From the NCBI RefSeq assembly GCF_000715075.1, contig NC_134082.1, positions 106,122,399 to 106,186,398 on the forward strand: DNA of 64,000 nt. Reading direction: 5' to 3'. Numbering within the stretch: the stretch's first letter is position 1; the number at the start of each line of letters is the position of its first letter. The notes under the pieces were generated by a model. It was not told the DNA's origin, did not search any database, and saw nothing but the letters and a program-made list of their open reading frames with translations. Position numbers and translations under genes: made by a program. This document shows, piece after piece, positions 10,567-19,780 of the stretch. The stretch is from Nicotiana tabacum (taxonomy: Eukaryota > Streptophyta > Magnoliopsida > Solanales > Solanaceae).

Positions 10567-10726
10567 GTTTTTTTTTTAATATGTCTTATAATTTTTATTA
10601 CAAAAAATGGCATATCTTTCTTAGTCTTTCTTCCCCCAATGGAATGAGCACAACAAGGTACTAATACCACCATTAGAAGGAAAAAAAATTAAGGAAGATG
10701 TGCCAAAATACAAGTTACATATTAGT

Positions 10727-13252
10727 CTATGTATTATCTCTAACAAATCTCATAAATCCTTCAAGGTTCAGAGGAGGTTGCGTTGGTGGTGGTGGAAAAG
10801 AAGCTTGTTCATCACCACTTCCGGGCGAAGCCGAATCCTCCGCAAGTTCCGCTATCATTTCTTCATAAGCTTCATCTATCGCCGGTTGTGATTCTGCAAT
10901 TCCAAAGTTTCTTCTTTCCGAGCGGATCCAATCTCTAAACAATACTGATTTTTCCAAGCTATCCCTCATAGACGCTCTATGATCACCTATTTGCAGTCTT
11001 GCTTGACTGAAAGCGCTCTCTGATGCAACAGTTGAAGCTTGAATTGATAAAATATCCCGAGTCATCCTTGCAAGAACCGGAAAATGTTTTTCCCTTGCCT
11101 TCCACCATTCCAAAAGATCAAAAGAGCCGTCTGGATTCTCATTTTCAAGTCTCCGAGACAAACAAACTTGAAGCTCATTTAGATGTAAAGTTTCATCATA
11201 ATTATCACCTTGAGAACCCCTGAACTCCGTCCAAGATTTAAGAGCTTTTAAGCCCGCAGCTCTTTTAGACGATTGTGAGCTAGACAAAGTAGGAGTTGGA
11301 ATAGTTGGCCTAGCATGCTCTAAGGCAAGTTGATAAGCATTATAAACTGTTTGAGCATTAATTTTAATTGAGGCTTTTGCATCTGCAAGTGTAGCAACTT
11401 CCTCATTTGAAAGATCTAAAGCCTTATAAATATTTGAATACCAAAAATGAGGACCTCCCAATTTCATTGTAGGATTTAACATTGCAGCAAGACCATAAAT
11501 AGGAGGGATAGGAAAAAAATATTTTTTAAACTTTTGTTTCATTTCATTTATAGCAAGTTCATAAATGTCCCCACCCTCACCAAATTCAACAAACAAATCA
11601 GATAGTGCTGCAATATAAACTAAACAGTTTGAAATAATAGGATAATATTGTCCAGAAAATGCATTTGTAGCAATTTGAAAATGTTCTAAAAAATCTATAA
11701 GAATTTTAACATTCGTCCAATATTGAGTAGTAAGCATTTCATCATCATCCTCACCACCCACCCGAGCATTAAACGTTGCATTAATTGGGTTTTTATATTC
11801 ATATGCAACTACTAAACTTTCGTACATATAATTCCATCTAGTCGGGCAAGCTTTAGGAACCTTTCTTTCTCTAAGGCCATATTTATCACATTTTTTAAAA
11901 TATTCTCTTAGTCTACTTCTACGATTTGAATAAAAAAGCCAATTAAGAGTCATTCTAACCTTTTCAATTTCTAAATTTAAAATTCGCATACCATCACCGA
12001 CAATTAAATGATAAATATGACAAATACATCTAACATGAAATATATTCCTAAATGCGGGATTTAGTGTTGTTGTAAGTATGCCTATAGCACTAGTGTTACT
12101 AGAAGCATTATCCATAGAAATTGCCATTATTTTATCTCTAAAGCAAAAATATCTACAAATATCTGCAACAGTGTTAGCTATAAACTTACCTGTGTGACAT
12201 GAATTAATTATTCTATACGCAATAATGCGTTTTTGCATTGTCCACTCCTCATCTATCCAATGACTTGTAACAGTTAGATAATCACAATCATTACCACTTC
12301 TACCAATATCAGTAGTAATAGAAATCCGATTACTTATATGAGTAAATAAATACTGCAAATATTGTTCATATTCATGTTTATATTTATAAATATCGCTCTT
12401 AACTGTTGCGCGAGGCCAACCTTTATAAGTAGGATTAAAAACTCTTCTAATATAATGCACCCAATTAGGATTAGAGGGAAAAGAATAGGGTAAGCACATA
12501 ACGGTAACCATCTTTGCTAATTCTTCACGATCTCTATTTGGATCGTAATATAAAATACCTCCGGTCACAGTGTTAATTCCTGGTTGAACTAGATTTGAAC
12601 CTGTACTAGGGTTAACATCAGAATCTACATGTGTTCCCTCTAGCTGCACTTTCATTTGTAAATATCTAGCTTTATCTCTAGGGTGTGTTTTTATGTGCCT
12701 AGTCAAACTACCCGTGCCGCTACGGTCTCCAATATATTTATGCGCCAGTAATTTCCCACATGTTTTACACTTAGCCTTATTTTGTCCTCTTACTTGAGTA
12801 AAAAAATTCCAAACTAATGATGTTTCTAGGCGTTTAGCAGGTTCTCTATTAAAAGTAGGAGTTTCTACAGGTGGGTCGGCCGGTGCATCAGTTGGGTTAT
12901 TAAGAGGACTAGTAGGTGTATCATCTAAATCTGGTGCTTGGGTTTCATCATCATCTTCATTTTCCTCATTATTTTCTAAGATAGTTTCATTAGGATAAAG
13001 AGCATTCATAATTTCATCATCTAATGTTTCACCTGGTGCAACATTATGGCAAAATTCACTATCGGTAAATTGAAAACAAGGGTGATCACTATCAAGAATT
13101 ACGGAAGGAGGAGGACATCTAGGTTGGCGACTACTTTCAACTTGCTTATCTTTTCTAGGTCGGGGAGCCGGGGGAAGGGTAGTTGGTTGGCCACTACTTT
13201 CACCGGTTTTATCTTTTCCTTTACCAAACATTTTTTTCAAAGAAAATGCCAT
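10727..13252 (-). CDS. hAT transposase (BED zinc finger, RICESLEEPER-like)
   Basis: One uninterrupted frame; it is open from 13405 (892 residues), but I place the start at the ATG at 13252 (MAFSLKKMFGKGKDK), giving 841 residues, because the upstream part is hydrophobic and resembles nothing. In order: a basic N-terminus, an acidic low-complexity region, a BED zinc finger (WNFFTQV, CKTCGK, HIKTH), the RNase H-like core with TTDIG for the first Asp and MDNASSN for the second, the CxxH motif (CICH), TRWN, and the C-terminal hAT dimerisation region with the third acidic residue in ASESAFSQARLQIG. The DDE set and zinc ligands are present. The usual Trp after the first Asp is Gly here (DIGRS). The enzyme would act in the nucleus on its own terminal repeats. 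No nonsense codon was found, so it may be functional. Confidence 0.88.
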   Translation of the reverse strand: MAFSLKKMFGKGKDKTGESSGQPTTLPPAPRPRKDKQVESSRQPRCPPPSVILDSDHPCFQFTDSEFCHNVAPGETLDDEIMNALYPNETILENNEENEDDDETQAPDLDDTPTSPLNNPTDAPADPPVETPTFNREPAKRLETSLVWNFFTQVRGQNKAKCKTCGKLLAHKYIGDRSGTGSLTRHIKTHPRDKARYLQMKVQLEGTHVDSDVNPSTGSNLVQPGINTVTGGILYYDPNRDREELAKMVTVMCLPYSFPSNPNWVHYIRRVFNPTYKGWPRATVKSDIYKYKHEYEQYLQYLFTHISNRISITTDIGRSGNDCDYLTVTSHWIDEEWTMQKRIIAYRIINSCHTGKFIANTVADICRYFCFRDKIMAISMDNASSNTSAIGILTTTLNPAFRNIFHVRCICHIYHLIVGDGMRILNLEIEKVRMTLNWLFYSNRRSRLREYFKKCDKYGLRERKVPKACPTRWNYMYESLVVAYEYKNPINATFNARVGGEDDDEMLTTQYWTNVKILIDFLEHFQIATNAFSGQYYPIISNCLVYIAALSDLFVEFGEGGDIYELAINEMKQKFKKYFFPIPPIYGLAAMLNPTMKLGGPHFWYSNIYKALDLSNEEVATLADAKASIKINAQTVYNAYQLALEHARPTIPTPTLSSSQSSKRAAGLKALKSWTEFRGSQGDNYDETLHLNELQVCLSRRLENENPDGSFDLLEWWKAREKHFPVLARMTRDILSIQASTVASESAFSQARLQIGDHRASMRDSLEKSVLFRDWIRSERRNFGIAESQPAIDEAYEEMIAELAEDSASPGSGDEQASFPPPPTQPPLNLEGFMRFVRDNT

Positions 13253-13679
13253 ATTAATTATAATTATGCAAACTAAACCACACAAAAATATATTCTTAAA
13301 ACGTAAGAGTTGAAACGAGTTTACCGGATTGCCGAACAACTTCTTGAAAATTGAAAATCGTTGAACACTTGAAAACTTCAATTCAACAACTTCACAATTT
13401 TTCACGAAATTTCAACAATAAATTAAGTAATTGTAGTAGAGAGTTTGAGAGATATTGATGAATTGGTGAATAAAAATGAAAGAATGAGGGGGTATTTATA
13501 GTTGAGAAATGGGAAAAAGTGTAATTATATAAAGTTTGGGGTTAAAATAAAGTTTGGGGGCCAAATGGCCATTTTCTAAACTTAAAAACGGTCAAATTGT
13601 CAGCCCAAACGGCTAGATTTTAAATATGGCCGTTGGAGAATTTTAAAAACAAAATTTTTTATTATTTTTTTTAAAATAG

Positions 13680-13862
13680 TCGTTGGGCCCGTTGGGCCCG
13701 CCAGGCCCGGCTGACGGTCCCGGGCTCGTGGGCTAATCTATGAAGACCGGCCCGTCACGGGCTTCTCAGGACCACCAGGCCCGGCCCACCAGGCTCGTTA
13801 GGACCGTTAGGGCCGCGGGCCCGATCCGGTCCGATTCAGGCCCGGCCCACCAAGCGGCATTA
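13680..13862. repeat. right terminal and subterminal repeats of the hAT element
   Basis: GC-rich block built of GGGCCCG, GGCCCGGC and ACGGGC words, inverted relative to the left end, ending ..GCGGCATTA directly before the TTCCTACC duplication. It lies upstream of the transposase gene, so the promoter is probably between it and 13405. Confidence 0.75.
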
Positions 13863-14033
13863 TTCCTACCTAATCCTCTAAAGGATTCCAAAAAATAACT
13901 AAAGATAGTGGAGTAATTGACGTGCAAGTTGTGATTATTCAACAAAACACATTGACGAGTGACCTCGGTAATTCGATAAGTGCAACAACTGCTAAAGATT
14001 TTAATATCTTTGCCATTTAAATTAGAGAGTTGG

Positions 14034-15849
14034 TGTCACGACCCCATTTAGGATTGTGACCGGCGCTTAAGAGCAAGTGCTCCCAAGCAAGCCTCATCGG
14101 TAATTTTTACAGAAAATCGGACAGAGTTTCCCCTGTTTTTATACCATCCCAAAATTTTCCTCCTGTCTCAAATCAGCAACCAAACACCCTAATAGCAACT
14201 CAAACAATCGACAACTTATTAATTAACCAAAATAGTCTTCACCATTACTAATCAACCCACTAATAACCAGAAATACTAATTTATCTCCGACTTTGAAAAT
14301 AAAGAACGATATCCGACATAAGACTATAATAACAAAAGAATACTCACGACACTAAAATAATGACTATGGAGCGACTCTAAGAATTCAAAGAAAAGACCAT
14401 AACAATAAATAAAATCTCTACCCACGCGAACAAGTGCGAGGCTCACCAAGAACTATCAACCTGTGCGCTCTAATTAATGAAATCTTCGCCTGCGTCAACT
14501 GATGTCTCTATCAAAAAATTATCGGGGAATGAGTCGCTAGCTCAGTGAGTAATAACACTTAACCATAACCGTTTTTATTTGGGGACAAGTCAGAAACATG
14601 CTAGTATCTCAACGAGAAAATAACATAAAAATGCCCTTCAGAAATAATAAATAATTTTCAGTCTCATCACGCTTTTTTTGTAGTAAAATATAATTAACAA
14701 TTCAGTAATAAGCTCGGTAACCACGATATAATATCAGTATTCAAATTTGGGAGGTTTCAATGAACGGATCATATAATCGGTATAACTACGGACTTCTTCG
14801 CAAGAAGTCAAATATAACGGTAGTCCCTACTCGAGGGAAATCGGTAACGGTATGCTAGTTCTACCTTCCCACTAGAAAGGGCTATAACTGTACTCTGTAA
14901 TCGGTAAATACAAAGTGCACCAGGTCTAACGAACCCACCGTTAGCTATGGGATCCTTCAAAGTCTACTCTCATTTATACTTGTCTCTGTATCCGTATATA
15001 CTTATAGGAAAATATTTTAAAACAATATACGACATTTTGGTTATTATCAAATCATGTAATTTTATTTCAATAACAGTAAATTCAAGTAACGGTAGAACAT
15101 ATCCAGTGACAACAAGAATATTTAAAACAACGGTAATCATCTCAAATAACTATTTCGGTATCATATCAAGTAAAAGAATTGTCCCACTTGCAACTCAAGA
15201 TAATCGGTAACATATATTAAAAATCATGTGTAAATCATGCAAGTTATGAAAACACAAATTGCGGTAAGATTACTATTCACAGTACTCATGCCGAAATACC
15301 AACTGCTTCACCTCAAGCAACTCGTACAAATTCCTCCGATCAATCTATAATTATATAATATCGATCTCATGTTAATTTTCTAATTTAGGCTAATTCATAG
15401 CTATTTTAGAATACCCGACCTTTGAGGTTTCATGTTTGACTCTTAATTTGCCCAAAATAATTCTTATTGGTATTTAATTTCTTATACCTTGTGAAACCCT
15501 TCAAATATATGAACTGAGATAAAAAGAATTACCAGAAGAAAAAAACTCAGATGAGAAATTCGAGTATTACCCGTAAAACCAGTGCGTATTTAAGATTTCT
15601 CAAGATTTGGCTCTAGCCTCTTTCTTCTTCTCCCCTTCTTTCCTTCTCTATTTTTTTTTCTTGTTTCGTTTCAGCTTCTGCTTCGTCTTACACATGTTCT
15701 ATTTGCCAGAGAAGGGGGGGGGGGTTCGGCCTTTTTCCTTTGTTTTGTTTATGTTAGATTAACGTAGGGCTTTGCCCTATTTAATCTTGTAATTTAATCC
15801 TTTTTTGGTAAATTACGTAATTACCCTCTTTCTTTTAATGAGTATTACA
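14034..15849 (-). repeat. chromovirus 3' LTR
   Basis: Plus-strand limits TGTCACGACC and GAGTATTACA, i.e. TG..CA on the minus strand, 1816 bp. The end GGGGTCGTGACA is of the same type as the solo LTR at 42198-45043. An 11-G run lies at 15714-15724. Confidence 0.75.
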
Positions 15850-15882
15850 TTCTCCCCACCTTATGAAATTCGGTTTCCAAAT

Positions 15883-16345
15883 TTAGCTCAGGTACGTACC
15901 TGTAGACTGAAATAAATGAGGATACTTGACTCGCATAAAATCTTCTATTTCCCATGTAGCTTATTCAATAGTATGATTTCTCCATAAGACTTTAACGAGC
16001 ACAATTTCTTTTGACCGTAACTTTCTTACTTGCCTATCAACAATAGCCATCGGCTCCTCCTCGTAGGACAACTTCTCATCGAGCGGTATAGTCGGTGCTT
16101 CAATCACCTGAGATGAGTCTGATATACATTTTCTTAGCATTGAGACATGAACCACTGGGTGAATAAAGGACAACTCAAGAGGAAGTGCCAAACGATAAGC
16201 CACCGCTCCCACTCGGTCTAATATCTCATACGGTCCTATAAACCTAGGGCTCATTTTGCCTCTTTTCCCAAACCGCATCTCACCTTTCATAGGGGAGACT
16301 CGTAGGAACACTTTGTCCCCAATTGTGAACACTAAATCTCTTTTT
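15883..16345 (-). pseudogene. chromovirus integrase C-terminus and chromodomain fragment
   Basis: The minus frame reads FTIGDKVFLRVSPMKG, then RFIGPYEILDRVGAVAYRL, HPVVHVSMLRKC and a chromodomain-like end (VLVKVLWRNHTIE, stop, ATWEIEDFMRVKYPHLF). The TAA at 15961-15963 replaces what is normally a Glu codon in this family. Integrase core and RT are absent. The chromodomain would have guided integration in an intact element. Confidence 0.8.
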
Positions 16346-17909
16346 CTCTAAAGTAGTAGGCTCTAACCTATCCAAGAAGGCGTGGATATCTATCGCCCCA
16401 AAAGGCCCCTTGAAAGAACGATCTTCTAACATACCAGCCTCATGGATCATGGCGTCTGAAAATTGAGGAGACCCGGTAATGTCGATCACCCCAAGTGCAT
16501 CTTTCGGGGCACTCTCCTTTGCTCGGGAGGTATCTGCCCCGGTTTCCCTCTCGACCCCCTCACCTGGGGCGAAGTGGCCTCACTCCTTTTTGGTTCGGGA
16601 GCTTCAGCGAAAGTCCTCTCATCGACCTCCTCATGTCGAGATGGTTCAATTTCAGCGCCCGCCAACACGAAAGCCTCTTGTATCGTGACACCTACCCGTA
16701 CGCGGGCCACCAGCTTGGATTTATATTCCTCTTCTTATTCTGACTCATCCCTTAGCCGGTGGACTGAGTTCGTGGGTAGAGCGCCAGAGCTTCCCTTAGG
16801 CTTGCGCGACCTCCTCTTTGGTTTTTTCTTTTCTGAGTTCGGGGAATTCGGGACCCTTTTTTCTCTTCTTTTCATCACCTTACTTAGGAGCGGGGGACTC
16901 TAGAGGCACATCCTCATCACGGATGGAGGCCTCATAGAAACGTCTTTGGGGAGACCTACAAAAGAAAAACAGAGCCAATAAGGATTTGGCAGTGCAAGGA
17001 GAAAATCAAACATTATTGAATCAAAAAAGAAAACTCACCATGATTATGAGCCTCCCATCGACCCTTCGACAATTCGCGCCATGCGTGCTCGGAATATGGT
17101 CTCTGTGACACGAGATCCTCGACCCATTCCTTGAGTTGAGGAACCACATCCAGCATTCGAGACACGGCTGCACCACAAAAACACCAGTAAGAAGGAAGGA
17201 GATGAAAGAAACAATAAATAAAATCTTTTAGGAGAAGTTATACTTACGCTTCATGTTCCATTTATCGGGAAATGACATATCCTCGGTAAGGATGAAGTCC
17301 GAAGTCCTCAATCGAACAAACTAGCCCATCCAGCCTCGGTCTCAATCCTCATATATACTAAAAAACGGGGCCCGGGTGGCAAGTTTGCTTAATCCCCTTC
17401 GATAAAGTCGGGGACTGTATGTGCGCATAAGATGATCGAGGGTGAAGGCACACCCCTCGATTTTGTTTACGAAAAAACAAAAAAGAATCACTATCCTCCA
17501 GAAAGAGGGGTGAATCTGACTAAGGGTCACTTCATACCTTTTGCAGAAGGCAATAATGATCGGATCTGAGGGACCCAACGTGAAGGGGTAAGTGTAAACA
17601 CTTAAAAAACCCTCCACGTGGGTGGTAATTGATTCCTCAGGCGAAAGCACCACCATTTATTTATCGGCCCAGTTACAATCCTTTTTGACCTTGGAGAGGA
17701 GATCATCGGTGATTGTATGTATATATATATCGAGATCGGCTCATATCGACCCAATACCGAGTAAGTTTTTTCGATCTTGAAATCAGCACCGATAGGGCAC
17801 CCTCCTAGAATGAACTCCTCAAGGAGTGGCTCCGCCGTAGTCCCATTGACGGCGGGCCGTGATGAGGGGATTTTTCTTTCTGTGGAACAGTCTTAGAAGT
17901 TTTCGCCAT
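16346..17909 (-). pseudogene. antisense Transposase_28-type ORF of the second element, degenerate and truncated
   Basis: Exons read on the minus strand: 17909-17248, 17167-17039 and 16955 to the junction. ATG at 17909 (MAKTSKTV). The conserved domain is clear at 17656-17342: HVEGFLSVYTYPFTLGPSDP, FCKRYEVTLSQIHPSFWRIV and FTLDHLMRTYSPRLYRRGL. Exon 2 encodes a WVEDLV..HAWRELSKGRW segment; the last exon is Pro/Glu-rich and ends with GAIDIHAFLDRLEPTTLE. Stop codons and frame changes occur before 17656 and after 17342, so it is dead. The two intron positions match those of the first element's antisense gene. The coiled-coil C-terminus has been lost at the junction. Confidence 0.7.
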
Positions 17910-18046
17910 TTTAAAGTAAAGATGAAGAGAAGGAGAATGTTGCAAAAGGTTTAAAAAATTTGGGAACTAAAGTTGGAGAGTGAAGAGATTTTTTGAAGAA
18001 CAAGAATAGATTTTGAGCATAAAGTTTGAATGAATGAAAGTTAGGA

Positions 18047-18054
18047 TATTTATA
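18047..18054 (-). promoter_or_regulatory. TATA box of the second antisense gene
   Basis: TATAAATA on the minus strand, 138 bp upstream of the ATG at 17909; the same octamer at a similar distance is found in the first element (4556-4563). Confidence 0.55.
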
Positions 18055-18223
18055 ATCTGCTAATGACGGTTCAAAATCCGTAGTGGCTGACCAACGGCTG
18101 ACATGCATTTAAATGCCTTGGTAATTGAACCGACGGGACATTTCAGTAACCGTTTGTCACTTACGTCATGATCTATCGAAACGGGGTGTGAAAGTTCATA
18201 TCGTTCTTCGTCATCTTTTCTCC

Positions 18224-18242
18224 AAAAAACGAGGGGACTATC
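18224..18242 (+). other. polypurine tract of the second element
   Basis: AAAAAACGAGGGGACTATC directly before TGTATACGG, the LTR start. It gives plus orientation to the retroelement, so the Transposase_28 gene is antisense here too. Confidence 0.65.
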
Positions 18243-18843
18243 TGTATACGGTCGAAACCAGGTTCGTCTATTGTGTGGCCAATCTAGACTAAAACATGAC
18301 AGGTTAAAGATCGATCTCGAGTTATATCGAACCGAGGTACGAAGTTACTGCGTCGAGCTCGTGATCCCGGGATCGAACAAGATCGAGACCAAACAAGATC
18401 GAGGGAAATCTGCCGAGCCGAATAACAGTGGGCCGAGAAATCACGGCAGGAATCTCGGCACGTATCAAGGAGAGGTCGGTTAATTAGCAAATCATGAGAT
18501 TTTTTTTTACCTTGTATAGAGTTGTATTAAGAGTAGGACATCCCTATTATATAGGGGGGGATCTGATCATTTGTAACACATATTAAAATACACAATGCAA
18601 AGTAATATACTGTTATTTTTAGTTTTCTCACCTTGTTATTTTGTTCTTACATCAGTAGAGGCATTTCTTGGTTTGAGGGTGATCGAACTCGAAGGCCAAG
18701 GCTGTCCAATTTGTGTGGTTTGCATTTATTCTCTTATCGCCAAATTTCAATATTAATCTGTCTTCTTAATTTGTACCAAGTTATATCACGTATCCTTAAA
18801 ACCGCATATAAATTCAATTGTTATCCGTTTTTGAGGGTAAACA
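18243..18843 (+). repeat. 3' LTR of the second element
   Basis: 601 bp, begins TGTATACGGTC and ends GAGGGTAAACA, with TG..CA termini. A TATTATATAGG stretch is near 18546. The partner LTR is outside the preserved part, so no target duplication can be tested. Confidence 0.65.
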
Positions 18844-18921
18844 ATAATGTATTTTCACACGTAGACACACTTCGAAGGAAGTCTTTTTGTAATGAATAAT
18901 TCTCTTGTATATCATCGTTGA

Positions 18922-19102
18922 TGAGAAGTTTTATTTTGTGTCTCATACAACTTACACTAGTTGTATGAAGCTCTTTTTTGTCTCACAAATTTGTGGACCC
19001 CAATCTTACACTTCTGGGTTCACAGAAATTTGGGTCCACAAAACTGTAAGACAAAAAAGTTGACTCATACAACTAGTCTATGAGACACAAATTAAAATTT
19101 TC
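18922..19102. mobile_element. foldback MITE (Mutator-like)
   Basis: About 181 bp that is nearly all inverted repeat: the left arm TGAGAAGTTTTATTTTGTG..CTCATACAACT pairs with the right arm ..CTAGTCTATGAGACACAAAT..TTTTC. Flanking 9-mers CATCGTTGA (18913-18921) and CATCATTGA (19103-19111) differ at one base, as for an aged 9-bp duplication. No coding capacity. It sits about 680 bp upstream of the polymerase alpha start. Confidence 0.65.
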
Positions 19103-19111
19103 CATCATTGA

Positions 19112-19675
19112 TTTAGGTCAACAATTCTCTCTATGAAATATTTACAGAACTAGTTACAAATGAAGTACAGTATTAAACAGTCACATATCGGCTGGAAAAG
19201 TCACATATAATAAACAATTAAAAAAATGCAGAAGAAATCTCCAGATGGTACTACATCAAGTACTTTCGAGTAGGCCAAAAATTCATGCAGTAGACTTGTC
19301 GAATCATCTCTACAAACCACTAGCAAGAAACTCGAGATATAAATTCCATACATTATCATAGTTTGTTGAGATTCAAGCACATAATCTTGTGATCTCAAAA
19401 CATTTTTATTTAATTTATGTTGACCATGAAATCAAACCTTGGCGAACTACTATATTCAATTTTGAATCAACGAGTTGTAATTAATACACGGCCGCACTAA
19501 ATCCTGTAGTAAATAAACACATCAGGGTGCAATTTAACCAATAAATTAAGTGAAGAGGTTAAAATGGGAAAATAAAAATTTGTTGTTTTTTCTAGATGGG
19601 GTTGACTGTTGACAAATTGGGCCGACTTCACAGTCCAATAATTTGAAGCTGGGAGGCCCAATAGGGCTTTCTGTA
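19112..19675. other. intergenic DNA upstream of POLA
   Basis: AT-rich sequence with no gene seen. TGGGCC (site II-like) occurs near 19618 and AATAGGGCTT near 19660, both common in promoters of proliferation genes. The distal promoter of the polymerase gene probably lies here. Confidence 0.45.
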
Positions 19676-19704
19676 TTTCGGCGCGAAAACAAAACGTTCC
19701 CGCC
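19676..19704 (+). promoter_or_regulatory. paired E2F-like sites in the POLA promoter
   Basis: TTTCGGCGCGAAAA (19676-19689) contains the reverse of TTTCGCGCC, and TTCCCGCC lies at 19697-19704. Both fit the E2F consensus TTTSSCGC closely. They are 77-105 bp before the ATG. E2F control of replication genes at G1/S is well established in plants. Confidence 0.7.
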
Positions 19705-19780
19705 ATTTATCTCATCATCGTCTTCAACTTCATTTTCAGATCTCAAAGCGAGACAATTTCAGCTTACAGGGTAAAAAAAA

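Larger units (their letters stand above)
10371..13862 (-). mobile_element. hAT-superfamily DNA transposon, apparently complete
   Basis: A perfect 8-bp target duplication TTCCTACC flanks the element (10363-10370 and 13863-13870). Terminal inverted repeats start TAGGGCTG on the left and, reversed, TAATGCCG on the right; 17 of the first 24 positions pair, with ten in a row at the inner end (GGGCCGGGCC). Both ends carry about 180 bp of GC-rich sequence full of GGGCC words in an otherwise AT-rich setting, typical of subterminal transposase-binding repeats. The interior encodes one long transposase ORF on the minus strand. Length is 3492 bp. Confidence 0.9.
14034..16345 (-). mobile_element. 3' end of a Ty3/gypsy chromovirus (Del/Tekay type), truncated
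   Basis: On the minus strand the order is integrase C-terminus with chromodomain (16345 to 15883), a polypurine tract (15860-15850, GGTGGGGAGAA) and a 1.8-kb 3' LTR (15849-14034) running TGTAATACTC to GTCGTGACA. Everything upstream of about 16345 is missing, because there the sequence changes to the antisense ORF of another element. It is a dead remnant. Confidence 0.8.
16346..18843 (+). mobile_element. second antisense-gene retroelement, 3' part only
   Basis: Contains a 601-bp LTR (18243-18843), a polypurine tract directly before it in plus reading, and an antisense Transposase_28-type ORF on the minus strand. It is the same arrangement as 2946-9897 but in the opposite orientation. The 5' half (PBS and 5' LTR) is missing; at about 16345 the sequence joins the chromovirus fragment. 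No tandem array lies between its antisense promoter and the PPT, unlike the first element. Confidence 0.7.
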
